This document shows, piece by piece, positions 17,405-25,698 of a stretch of 44,379 nucleotides of DNA. The translations under genes were made by a program, and so were the position numbers. The notes under the pieces were generated by a model. That model was not told where the DNA came from and did no database searches. It saw nothing but the letters and a program-made list of their open reading frames with translations. Source of the stretch: CBDHDN01 sp965261585 (GTDB lineage Bacteria > Pseudomonadota > Alphaproteobacteria > UBA6615). How positions within the stretch are numbered: the stretch's first letter is position 1; each line of letters starts with the position of its first letter. The stretch spans positions 1-44,379 of the forward strand of contig CBDHDN010000009.1 of the NCBI GenBank assembly GCA_965261585.1. Reading direction: 5' to 3'.

Positions 17405-18622
17405 CTAATAGGCCGTGCCGCCGAGCAATCGCGTCGGGAAGCCGCCTTGCTCCAGGCGCCCGATGATCTCGCCGCCATGGTCGCGGCTGCGTGTCTCGAC
17501 GACGACGTCGAGGTCCGCCTGTTTGACCGGGATGTCATAAAACAGGCGGTGGTGGATGATGTCGACAATGTTGCCGCCATTGTCGCCGATAATCTGGCTG
17601 ACCCGGGCCAGTGTGCCGGGGCTATCGGTGATCAGTACCCGCAGGCGGATCAACTGGCCGTCGCGGACAAGGCCGCGCAACAGCACCGACGCGAGCAGCC
17701 GCGGGTCGATGTTGCCGCCGGATATGACCAGGCCGACGCGGCGGTTCCGGAAACGCTCGGGCATTTGGAGTACGGCGCCGAGGGCGGCCGCGCCGGCCCC
17801 TTCGGCGACGATGTGACCCTGGCGCGCGAGGGCCTCGACGGCCCGTTCCAGGGCATCCTCATCGAGGACGATCACGTCGGCCACAAGCTGCTCGATGATC
17901 GGGCGCGTCAGCTTGCCCGGCACCTTCACGGCAATGCCCTCGGCGACCGTGGCGCCGCCGAACGTTGGTTTACGCCCGGCCAGGGCCGCCGTCATGGAAG
18001 GGTAGGTCGCGGCTTCGACGCCGATAATCTCCGCCTCGGGCCTTATCGCTTTGGCGGCGATCGCGATCCCCGATATCAGACCGCCGCCGCCGATCGGCGC
18101 GACAATGACGTCCAGGTCCGGTGCGTCGCGCAGCATTTCGATCGCGATCGTGCCCTGGCCGGCGATGATGTGCGGGTCGTCGTAGGGGTGGACAAACGCC
18201 AGGCCCTCGCGCTCGCCCAATGCTCGGGCAGACAGCTCGGATTCGGCCAGGGTCTCGCCCTCCAGCACGATCGTCGCGCCGAGCGCGCGGGTGCGCTCGA
18301 CCTTCGTGAACGGCGTGTCATCCGGCATCACGATTGTCGCGGCAATGCCGAGCCGCCCGGCGAAGTAGGCGACCCCTTGGGCATGGTTGCCGGCCGAGCA
18401 GGCGATGATGCCGCCGGCCGCCTCCGCGGCACTCAGCTGCCGCAGCTTGTTCAGCGCGCCGCGCGGCTTGAAAGAGCCGGTGTGCTGCATGTTCTCGAGC
18501 TTGAGCCACAGACCCGCGCCGGCCAGCTCCGACAGTGCCGGGGCGCGGATCATCGGCGTTGCCGCGAGCTGGCCGGCCAGCGCATCGGCCGCCGCATAGA
18601 CGGTCTCGGCGGTCACGGTCAT
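17405..18622 (-). CDS. ilvA: Threonine ammonia-lyase with C-terminal ACT domain
   Basis: It deaminates threonine to 2-oxobutanoate with pyridoxal phosphate, for isoleucine synthesis or threonine breakdown. The cofactor lysine is in TGSFKPRGALNKL (residue about 52), the phosphate-binding loop is IGGGGLISGIAIA and a second conserved segment is VISGGNIDP. The last 80 residues (LRVLITDSPGTLARVSQIIG) form one ACT-like domain. The 405-residue form is shorter than E. coli IlvA and resembles the TdcB-plus-ACT type, so the split between biosynthetic and catabolic role is not settled. Its start overlaps the stop of the acylase gene by 4 bp in an ATGA, so they may be coupled. Confidence 0.92.
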   Translation of the reverse strand: MTVTAETVYAAADALAGQLAATPMIRAPALSELAGAGLWLKLENMQHTGSFKPRGALNKLRQLSAAEAAGGIIACSAGNHAQGVAYFAGRLGIAATIVMPDDTPFTKVERTRALGATIVLEGETLAESELSARALGEREGLAFVHPYDDPHIIAGQGTIAIEMLRDAPDLDVIVAPIGGGGLISGIAIAAKAIRPEAEIIGVEAATYPSMTAALAGRKPTFGGATVAEGIAVKVPGKLTRPIIEQLVADVIVLDEDALERAVEALARQGHIVAEGAGAAALGAVLQMPERFRNRRVGLVISGGNIDPRLLASVLLRGLVRDGQLIRLRVLITDSPGTLARVSQIIGDNGGNIVDIIHHRLFYDIPVKQADLDVVVETRSRDHGGEIIGRLEQGGFPTRLLGGTAY

Positions 18623-21090
18623 CGGGGGACCAGCGACAGGACGCCGAGGGCCCGCGGCCGCAGTTCGGCCGCGGTTCCGGCGAGCTTCAGATAGGTGCCG
18701 TCGCGCCAGGGCTGGCTCAAATCGTCATAGTGCCGCGACAGCGGATGGCCCGACTGGCCGGTGGCGATACTGAACAACGACGCGTCGAGGTCGCTGAGGT
18801 CGTAGACGGCGCGAAAACCGGGGCCATGCACGTGCCGGAACAGACCGTCGCCGTCCCGCAGGCTGGCGAAGCCGCGATTGATCGTGAACGGCCCGCCATC
18901 GGTGGGCAGCATGATGTCGGTCAGCGTCCGCAGGACGGGGACGCGCCCGAACAGCTCGTGGCGGAATAGGGCCTGGTGCAGATCACCCCATTGCCACGCG
19001 TCGATCTCATCGCCGAGGCGCTCGCTGAGCAGGCGCAACGCATCGTCGAGCGCCGCGAGTGCTTGGGCCGCGCAGCTCTCCCGATCGGGCGTCGTCGTCA
19101 CGTCGCACCAGGCGGTGCGTGTCGTCAGGATCCGCTCGAGGACGCGCGGCCGCAGGCCGCCGTAATCGTCGGCGAGCGGGCCGAGCTCGTCGGCGTACAG
19201 GCGCGTCCCGAGGGCGCGGAGCCATGTCATGGCGATCAGCGGCTCCGGTCGCGAGCGCGCCATCGCGCCGTCCCATGCCGCGAGGCGATCGAGGGCCGAC
19301 GGGATCAACGGCGACGCGTTCGCGGCCAAGGCGCGCCGGCGCTCCGCACGGGCCATCGGCACGAGCGTCGATAGCAGCTGCAGGGCCGCTGTCGACGTGA
19401 TGTCGCCCTGGATTGCCGTAAAGCTTGCCAACGAATGCTTCGGCCGGGCATCCAGCAGGTCCTCGATGCGCCGGGCGCGAAAGCCGTCCGGCCAGTCGGC
19501 TGCGATCAGATAGCGGTAGTCGTCGCCGACGATCCGATTGTTGCTGTTGACGATGCGGCCGCGGGCCGGGTTCACCGCCTGGGGCAGATCGGCGAAGGGG
19601 ACGAAACCGACCCAGTCGAACTCGCCCGTCCAGCCCGGCACCGGGGCGCTGCCGTCGCCGTTGCGGCGGATCGGCACGCGGGCGGGCGCATAGAAGCCGA
19701 TCGTGCCGTCGACGTCGGCGTAGACCATGTTCTGCATCGGTGCATGAAACCGCCGCAGCGCGTCGACGAACTCGCGCCAGTCCTGCGCCCGGTTGACCCA
19801 ATAGGTTGCTTCGGAAGTCCGGTCGTCGGGCAGCAGCGCCGTAAAGGACAAGGCCAGGACGTGGCCCGGCGCCGCTGCGGCGGCGGCGCTGCCGCTGATG
19901 TCCGAGATCACCGGGCCGTGGCGCGTGGTGCGGACGACCAGCCGGGCCGGCTTGTCGCGGCCACGGACATGGATCTCCTCGACCCGTGTGGTGAACGGCG
20001 CCGATCCGTCGGGCGTCAGATAGCGGTTGGGATCGGCCGGATCCAACCGCTCGATGAACAGATCCTGGACGTCGGCGTGGGTCGTCGTGAAGCCCCAAGC
20101 GATGCGCTCGTTGTGCCCCAGTATGGCAAGCGGCACGCCGGGGATCGTGACACCGGTAATGGTCAGCTCCGGCGTGACGATCCGCGCCAGGTACCACAGC
20201 CCGGGCGCCGAAAAGCCGAGGTGCGGGTCGTTCGCCAGCAAAGGGCGGCCGCTCTCCGTGTGCTGGCCGCTGACTGTCCACTCGTTGGACGCGCTCGCGC
20301 GGGCGAAAATATCGGGCAAGGCGGCGGCGAGCGCATCGAGCGGCAGCTGCCGATAAAGCGCCGCCAAACCGGCCAGCGTTACCGCCTGATCGGCCGGCCC
20401 GGCCGGCCACAGGTCGGCGATCTGCGTCGGTTCCAGCCGACCGGCCAGACGGGCCCGCAGCAGCTCGTCGCCCAGATTGTTCGACAGTCGCAGCGCCATC
20501 AGGCTGCCCCAGACGACCGTGTCCGCCGGCCGCCAGGGCTCCGGCTCGACGCGCAGGGCCAGCACGTCGGGCGGTAGCGGCCCGTCGTGGTCGCTCAGCC
20601 AGGCGTTGACGCCTTCCGCGTAGGCTTCGAGCGCCGCCCGCACCTCTCCGTCCATGGCGGCGACCGCCGACTCGGCCCGGGCATACAAGCCCATCGTGCG
20701 CATGAAGCGATCGGCCGACAGCCCGGTCTCGCCAACGAGCTCGGCGAGGCGGCCGGCGCCGATGCGCCGATTGATCTCCATCTGGAACAGCCGGTCTTGG
20801 GCGTGCACGTAGCCGAGCGCGCGGTAGGCGTCCGGCAGGCTGGCCGCAAAGATGTGCGGCACCGCGTGTTCGTCCCGGATGACTTCGACGGGCCCGGTCA
20901 GCGCTGATATGACGATCTTGCCTTCGTAGTCCGGCAGCGATGCCCACACGAGCACGACGACGGTACCGACGGCCGCCAGGACGATCGTGCCGAGGGCCGC
21001 CCCGGCGTAGCCAAGCCACCGCCAGCGCGACCGCTTGCGCGCCGCCAGCACGACCCGTCGCGGTGTGGCTGCCGCCTGTGGCTTGGCCAT
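18619..21090 (-). CDS. Penicillin acylase family protein (Ntn hydrolase)
   Basis: The N-terminal membrane helix (YAGAALGTIVLAAVGTVVVL) suggests export to the periplasm. The chain has the family layout: a first section with VIRDEHAVPHIFA and YVHAQDRLFQMEINRRIGAG, then the autocatalytic site before the nucleophile Ser in SNEWTVSGQHTESGRPLLAN, followed by DPHLGFSAPGLWY and ILGHNERIAWGFT. The end, GGPFTINRGFASL and FRAVYDLSD, is typical. Such enzymes hydrolyse amides such as acyl-homoserine lactones or N-acyl amino acids; the substrate here is unknown. The start at 21090 (MAKPQAAAT) follows AAGGCGG. It is divergent from an alpha/beta hydrolase gene. Confidence 0.92.
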   Translation of the reverse strand: MAKPQAAATPRRVVLAARKRSRWRWLGYAGAALGTIVLAAVGTVVVLVWASLPDYEGKIVISALTGPVEVIRDEHAVPHIFAASLPDAYRALGYVHAQDRLFQMEINRRIGAGRLAELVGETGLSADRFMRTMGLYARAESAVAAMDGEVRAALEAYAEGVNAWLSDHDGPLPPDVLALRVEPEPWRPADTVVWGSLMALRLSNNLGDELLRARLAGRLEPTQIADLWPAGPADQAVTLAGLAALYRQLPLDALAAALPDIFARASASNEWTVSGQHTESGRPLLANDPHLGFSAPGLWYLARIVTPELTITGVTIPGVPLAILGHNERIAWGFTTTHADVQDLFIERLDPADPNRYLTPDGSAPFTTRVEEIHVRGRDKPARLVVRTTRHGPVISDISGSAAAAAAPGHVLALSFTALLPDDRTSEATYWVNRAQDWREFVDALRRFHAPMQNMVYADVDGTIGFYAPARVPIRRNGDGSAPVPGWTGEFDWVGFVPFADLPQAVNPARGRIVNSNNRIVGDDYRYLIAADWPDGFRARRIEDLLDARPKHSLASFTAIQGDITSTAALQLLSTLVPMARAERRRALAANASPLIPSALDRLAAWDGAMARSRPEPLIAMTWLRALGTRLYADELGPLADDYGGLRPRVLERILTTRTAWCDVTTTPDRESCAAQALAALDDALRLLSERLGDEIDAWQWGDLHQALFRHELFGRVPVLRTLTDIMLPTDGGPFTINRGFASLRDGDGLFRHVHGPGFRAVYDLSDLDASLFSIATGQSGHPLSRHYDDLSQPWRDGTYLKLAGTAAELRPRALGVLSLVPR

Positions 21091-21224
21091 GAAACCGCCT
21101 TTTCGAACGCCCATCGCCTTCTAGCCGAGCCTCGGGTGCAGCGCAATTGCCGCCGGCCTTGTCGTGCCGGAGCGATCGATGCACTAAGGTGGCCGGCGCG
21201 CCAGGTCCAAATCCGGAAACGACG

Positions 21225-22067
21225 ATGAAGTCACGATGGCTCAATGGCATCAGTGCCGCCGGGTTTCACCGGCTGCACTATCTGGAATGGGGACCGCCCG
21301 AGGCCGATCGCACGGTCGTCTGTGCCCATGGTCTCACCCGCAATGCGCGTGACTTAGATTTCCTGGCCGAGGCCCTGGCCGGCCCGCGGCGAGTATGCTG
21401 CATGGACGTCGTCGGCCGTGGTCTCAGCGACCGCCTGACGAATGCCGCACTCTACGGCTACCCGCTGTACATGAGCGACGCCACGGCCCTGATCGCCCGC
21501 CTCGACGTGCCGGACGTCGATTGGGTCGGCACGTCGATGGGCGGCCTCCTGGGCATGATGCTCGCGGCGCTGCCGCACAGCCCGATCCGGCGCCTGGTGA
21601 TCAACGACGTCGGCCCGTTCATCCCCGGCGTGGCGCTGCGTCGGATTGGCGCCTATGCCGGCGAGGTGTATCGGTTCCCCGACCTCGACGCGTACGAGGC
21701 GCACCTGCGCCGGATCCATGCACCCTTCGGGCCGCTGACGGACGCCCAGTGGCGGCACCTCGCGGCGCATGGCCACATTGTCAACGAGGACGGGACCGTA
21801 TCGCCCAGCTACGACCCTGCGATTGCCGCGCCGCTACGCGGCGATGGTGTCGGCGACGTGGATCTGTGGGCGGTCTGGGATGCCGTGTGCTGTCCCACGC
21901 TGGTGCTGCACGGCGCCGACTCCGACGTTCTGCCGCCTGACATCGTCGTGGAAATGCAACGCCGCGGGCCACGCCCGCAGGTGTTGACGCTGCCTGGCAT
22001 CGGGCATGCCCCGGCCCTGATGGACCCGGGCCAGATCGAAGCCGTCGCCGCTTTTCTCGCCGACTGA
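21225..22067 (+). CDS. Alpha/beta hydrolase
   Basis: The start MKSRWLNGISAAGFHRLHYL at 21225 was chosen over a longer frame with an unusual leader. The oxyanion strand VVCAHGLTRNARDLDFLA, nucleophile elbow GTSMGG, acid region VLHGADSDVLPP and histidine PGIGHAPALM are all present, so it should be an active serine hydrolase of about 280 residues. Its stop overlaps the next start by one base, indicating an operon with a second hydrolase. Substrate unknown. Confidence 0.9.
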   Translation: MKSRWLNGISAAGFHRLHYLEWGPPEADRTVVCAHGLTRNARDLDFLAEALAGPRRVCCMDVVGRGLSDRLTNAALYGYPLYMSDATALIARLDVPDVDWVGTSMGGLLGMMLAALPHSPIRRLVINDVGPFIPGVALRRIGAYAGEVYRFPDLDAYEAHLRRIHAPFGPLTDAQWRHLAAHGHIVNEDGTVSPSYDPAIAAPLRGDGVGDVDLWAVWDAVCCPTLVLHGADSDVLPPDIVVEMQRRGPRPQVLTLPGIGHAPALMDPGQIEAVAAFLAD

Positions 22068-23056
22068 TGGCGGCCCCCGACGGCGCCTATCCACCGTTCG
22101 TCGTGCGGGCGCCCTGGTGGGGTGGGGATCTTCAGACCATGCGTAATTTCCTGCGCGGTGGCCGCCACACGCCGGCAGCGGCACGTGATGAACGCCTGGA
22201 GCTGCCGGCCGACGACGTCACCGGCGACCGCTTGGTCGCCACGCTCAGTTGGCCGACCCAGCGTCGCGTCGGGGCACCGGCCGCCCTTCTGATCCACGGG
22301 CTGAGCGGCAGCGAGTCGAGTGTCTACATGCTGGCAACGGCCCGTGCGCTGCTCGCCGCCGGACTGCCGGTGGTGCGCCTGAACCTGCGCGGCGCCGGCG
22401 CGTCGCGTCGGTTGTGCCGGGAGGGCTACCACGCCGGGCGGACCGACGATCTGAGCGCCGCGCTGGCAGCGCTGCCGGCGGCCGTGGCGGCGTCGGGCTT
22501 CCTGGCGGTTGGTTACTCGCTCGGCGGCAATCTGCTGCTCAAGTATCTGGGCGAGCAGGGTGCGGCGGCGCCGTTCGTCGCCGCGGTCACGGTATCGGCG
22601 CCGCTCGACCTGGCGGCGATCGCGCGGCGCATCGGCGCCTGGCGCAACACCATCTATCACCGCTGGCTGCTGCGACGTCTCGTGCGTGAGAACCTGGCGC
22701 CGGCCGCCGTTCTGAGCGCGGCCGAAAGGTCCGCGGCCCTGGGCGCGCGCACGCTGTATGAGCTCGACGACCGCTACATAGCGCCGCGTTACGGGTTCGC
22801 CGGCGCGGACGACTACTACGCCCGTTGTTCGGCTGCCCGCTTCCTGCCGGATATCGCCATACCCACGCTGCTGATCCATGCGCGCAACGATCCCTGGGTC
22901 CCGACGGATGTCTATGACCGTGTCCCGTGGCGCGACCTTCCCAGCCTGCGGCCGCTCCTCGCTGCCGGCGGCGGGCACGTCGGCTTTCATGGCCGCGACT
23001 GGCCCCTTGCTTGGCATGACCGCTGCATCCTGAAGCTGCTGGATCGGCTGAGCTAG
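22067..23056 (+). CDS. YheT-type alpha/beta hydrolase (UPF0017)
   Basis: It is 329 residues. PWWGGDLQTMRNFLRG at the N terminus is characteristic of the YheT group. The oxyanion region is LLIHGLSGSESSVYMLATAR, the nucleophile elbow GYSLGGNLLLKYLGE, and the histidine region is AGGGHVGFHGRDW. Bacterial members are esterase-like with poorly known substrates. It is the second gene of a two-gene operon. Confidence 0.9.
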   Translation: MAAPDGAYPPFVVRAPWWGGDLQTMRNFLRGGRHTPAAARDERLELPADDVTGDRLVATLSWPTQRRVGAPAALLIHGLSGSESSVYMLATARALLAAGLPVVRLNLRGAGASRRLCREGYHAGRTDDLSAALAALPAAVAASGFLAVGYSLGGNLLLKYLGEQGAAAPFVAAVTVSAPLDLAAIARRIGAWRNTIYHRWLLRRLVRENLAPAAVLSAAERSAALGARTLYELDDRYIAPRYGFAGADDYYARCSAARFLPDIAIPTLLIHARNDPWVPTDVYDRVPWRDLPSLRPLLAAGGGHVGFHGRDWPLAWHDRCILKLLDRLS

Positions 23057-23317
23057 TGGGCGATATCGTCGACGGGCTGTTTCACACCTCCCACCCCGAT
23101 TTGGGATTGGGCTCCAGAGTCAAGCTCGGCGACGCTGCCGTGGCAGCAACCGGCCACGCGTTCGGCCTCGTATGTCGAGAACATTCTGAGTTGACCGGTT
23201 TATGTACCATATGAGTTGACCGCTTCTGTTGCGGTTTCTGGCCCTGTGGGGAAGTGGTCGGTCGCGGAGCGGCTGTCCACTTGTCCACAGGGCGCCGGTC
23301 GGTCGCGTCGAAGCGGG
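23057..23317. other. Intergenic region with the 3' end of an ISNCY remnant
   Basis: An 11-bp direct repeat TGAGTTGACCG occurs at 23187-23197 and 23212-23222 just outside the fragment of an ISNCY-type transposase. It may be part of that element's end. No gene is visible. Confidence 0.4.
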
Positions 23318-23743
23318 TCACGCGGCCTCGCGGGTTTGGCTGTCGATCGGTTGGCCATCGGCGTGGTATCGCGCCAGACATCGCGGTCCATGGAAGACGG
23401 CCATTGTGCCGTCGGGGTATTCGTGGACGCGGACCCTGGCCTTGACGTAATGGCGGCGGTGGCGGCCGGCGGGGATCTGAAGTGCCAGGCGCTTGTAGCG
23501 CACCGTGTTGTCGTTTGAGACGGTGCGTTCCTCGTGGATGCACAGGATGTCGTCGAGCGCGCCGGTGAAGGGGACGAAGGCGGTGCCCTGGTCCTCGGCC
23601 GGGGTCGCGAAGCGGGCGTTGTGTTGTTGCAGGAAGACCTCCTTGAGGAAGCGGTTGGCCTCGACCATGTCGGTGATGCCGGCGAGCCTGAGTTCCTGGG
23701 GCAGGCGCTTCTGCAAGGTGCCGAACATGCGCTCCGAGCGCCC
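23318..23743 (-). pseudogene. ISNCY-family transposase, C-terminal fragment
   Basis: The fragment begins RSERMFGTLQKRLPQELRLA and continues GITDMVEANRFLKEVFLQQH then NARFATPAEDQG, the region following the last catalytic Glu in ISNCY-type transposases. It ends at 23318. Everything before is missing because the neighbouring insertion sequence begins at 23744. Confidence 0.75.
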
Positions 23744-25037
23744 TGTCCCTCCCATTTATTCCATCTATCGCAGAAACCTTGGAATTTTGCATCACCACCG
23801 GATACCCTTTCCGGCATGCATAAGATCATCGAAATCTTCGCGGACCGCGCGGCGCTCCACACAGAAATCCTTGCCCTGCGACAGCAGGTAGCTGTCCTGA
23901 AACGGAAAAGGCCCCGGCCATCGCTTCGGAAGGCAGATAGGGTTTTCTGGGTCATCCTGTCTTGCCTATGGCCTGGCTGGCGCCACGCCCTGGTAATCGT
24001 CAGGCCCGAGACCGTCATCGGTTGGCACCGCAAGGGGTTTAGGCTTTTCTGGACATGGAAGTCGCGGCGGAGAAAGCCGGGCCGACCACCGGTGTCGAGG
24101 GAGATCCGCCATCTGGTCCGACGGATGTCGCGGGAGAACACACGGTGGGGCGCACCTCGGATCCATGGCGAGCTTTTGAAGCTTGGCTTTTCCATCTCCC
24201 AGGCCGCCGTCTCGAAATACATGGTCCGTTACCCATCGCCGCCATCGCAGTCGTGGCGGACATTCCTTACAAATCACGCCGATTGCCTGGCGTCGATCGA
24301 TTTCTTCGTGGTCCCCACGGCCACGTTCCACCTCCTGTTCGGGTTCATCGTGCTCCACCACGAGCGCCGCCAGATCGTGCATTTCGGTGTAACGGCGAAC
24401 CCGACGATGGCGTGGGTCGCACAGCAGATCCGAGAGGCATTCCCGTGGGGCACGGCGCCGCGGTACCTGATCCGCGACCGGGACGGCGCATACGGGCAAT
24501 CGTTCCGCTCGACCGTGACGGCGATGGGCGTGGAAGAGGTCGTTACGGCGCCACGGAGCCCGTGGCAAAATCCGTATGTGGAACGCCTGATCGGCAGCGT
24601 GAGGCGCGAATGCCTGGACCATTCGATCATCCTCAACGAGCGGCATTTGCGGCGCATTCTTGGCTCATACCTCGACTATTATCACGGTTCAAGGACCCAC
24701 TTGTCGCTCGGCAAGGACACACCGGATGGACGACCCGTTCAGCCGGCCGGGTCTGGAACGGTCGTTTCCTTGCCCAAGGTCGGCGGTCTGCATCATCGTT
24801 ACGAACGCCTCGCGGCCTGACCACCCCCGCTCGGATTCGATCAATTCCTCTCTGTGGCAACGTGGACGCTGCCGGCATCCGCATGCCCTTGCATAGGTTC
24901 GCTGGCACGATCCGGCGGAATAAGCATCGTGATGACCGCGCCCATGGTCGATTACAAAATCAACTGGCTCAAAATGATGTCCGTGCCGGAGAGCCGAGCC
25001 GTCGTTGGGAGGCACGATGGAATAAATGGAAGGGACA
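23744..25037 (+). mobile_element. Integrase-core insertion sequence with TGTCCC ends, 1294 bp
   Basis: The ends TGTCCCTCCCATTTATTCCA and TGTCCCTTCCATTTATTCCA (complement of the right end) match over about 22 bp with one difference. No clear direct duplication flanks it, and the two flanks come from different elements (ISNCY left, IS21 right). About 215 bp at the right end (24821-25037) are non-coding. Confidence 0.8.
23816..24820 (+). CDS. Integrase-core (rve) DDE transposase
   Basis: It is 334 residues, starting MHKIIEIFADRAALHTEILA. The DDE core is ASIDFFVVPTATFHLLFGFI, RYLIRDRDGAYGQSF and SPWQNPYVERLIGSVRRECL, and the tail has YLDYYHGSRTHLSLGKDTP. The N-terminal helix region TVIGWHRKGFRLFWTWKSRR binds the ends. 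It is a single-frame relative of the IS3/IS481 group. The frame is intact, so it may be active. Confidence 0.85.
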   Translation: MHKIIEIFADRAALHTEILALRQQVAVLKRKRPRPSLRKADRVFWVILSCLWPGWRHALVIVRPETVIGWHRKGFRLFWTWKSRRRKPGRPPVSREIRHLVRRMSRENTRWGAPRIHGELLKLGFSISQAAVSKYMVRYPSPPSQSWRTFLTNHADCLASIDFFVVPTATFHLLFGFIVLHHERRQIVHFGVTANPTMAWVAQQIREAFPWGTAPRYLIRDRDGAYGQSFRSTVTAMGVEEVVTAPRSPWQNPYVERLIGSVRRECLDHSIILNERHLRRILGSYLDYYHGSRTHLSLGKDTPDGRPVQPAGSGTVVSLPKVGGLHHRYERLAA

Positions 25038-25231
25038 AGCGCTACGAGCGCGGCTCGACCCTGGTGACCTCGAACCTGCCATTCGACGAATGGACCGAGG
25101 TGTTCGGCTCCGAGCGGCTCACCGGCGCGCTGCTCGACCGGCTCACCCACCACGTCCACATCCTCGAGATGAACGGCGAGAGCTATCGGCTCAACCAGAG
25201 CCGCAGCCGTCAAAGACCCGCCGCTGGCTGA
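25038..25231 (+). pseudogene. IstB (IS21-family ATPase) C-terminal fragment
   Basis: It reads RYERGSTLVTSNLPFDEWTE then VFGSERLTGALLDRLTHHVH, ending at TGA 25229-25231. This is the sensor-2 region and tail of IstB helper ATPases. The Walker motifs and istA are gone, removed to the left of the adjoining insertion sequence. Confidence 0.85.
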
Positions 25232-25421
25232 CCCAACACTCGGGCTCGGCTTGCCCCCGTGGGTCCACAGGTCCCTCCCACGCGCGCCGCCGCGTCAGCC
25301 AGGTGAGAGGCACGCCGCGGCGCGCGCGGGTCCCTCCCATGGACTACGGGGACAAGCCCCCAACACCGAGCGGTCCCTTTTTACTCCGCCACCGCGGTCC
25401 CATATCGCTCCGCCGTTGACA
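25232..25421 (+). mobile_element. Right end of an IS21-family element
   Basis: After the istB stop come about 190 bp of non-coding DNA ending at TTGACA. Read inward, the end is TGTCAACGGCGGAGCGATAT followed by two GGGACC motifs, the multiple-repeat arrangement typical of IS21 ends. Confidence 0.6.
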
Positions 25422-25444
25422 AAAGATTCGGAGCACCCTATTTT
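25416..25444 (+). promoter_or_regulatory. Hybrid promoter at the IS21 end driving the ugp operon
   Basis: TTGACA (25416-25421), a perfect -35 hexamer, consists of the last six bases of the IS21 end. TATTTT (25439-25444) follows after 17 bp in the flanking DNA. It points toward ugpB, leaving a leader of about 245 nt that holds two repeat families. Confidence 0.65.
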
Positions 25445-25495
25445 CTAGGAACGATGGAGGTGATGACCGACTGCACCGCAGCCGAAGCGCTTTTA

Positions 25496-25531
25496 GATCA
25501 ACTCGGGACTCAGGATCAACTCGGGACTCAG
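25496..25531. repeat. 18-bp perfect tandem duplication in the ugp leader
   Basis: GATCAACTCGGGACTCAG occurs twice without a gap (25496-25513 and 25514-25531). Confidence 0.95.
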
Positions 25532-25610
25532 CATGACAAGAACATGAAAAATATTTTTCAAGAATTCACGAAAATGAGATCGCTTTGTCATCGGCAGCCG
25601 GTACTTTCCG

Positions 25611-25685
25611 ACGAAGTTTATCTACGTCCCAACGAAGTTTATCTACGTCCCAACGAAGTTTATCTACGTCCCAACGAAGTTTATC
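25611..25685. repeat. 21-bp direct repeat, three full copies plus a 12-bp partial, upstream of ugpB
   Basis: The unit ACGAAGTTTATCTACGTCCCA spans 25611-25631, 25632-25652 and 25653-25673, then ACGAAGTTTATC at 25674-25685. The copies are identical. The period equals two helical turns. The array ends two bases before the ribosome binding site AGGAG of ugpB. Confidence 0.95.
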
Positions 25686-25698
25686 ACAGGAGCTGCCC

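Noticed and set aside
25611..25685. CRISPR array
   Set aside because: The repeats are directly adjacent with no spacers and there are no cas genes.
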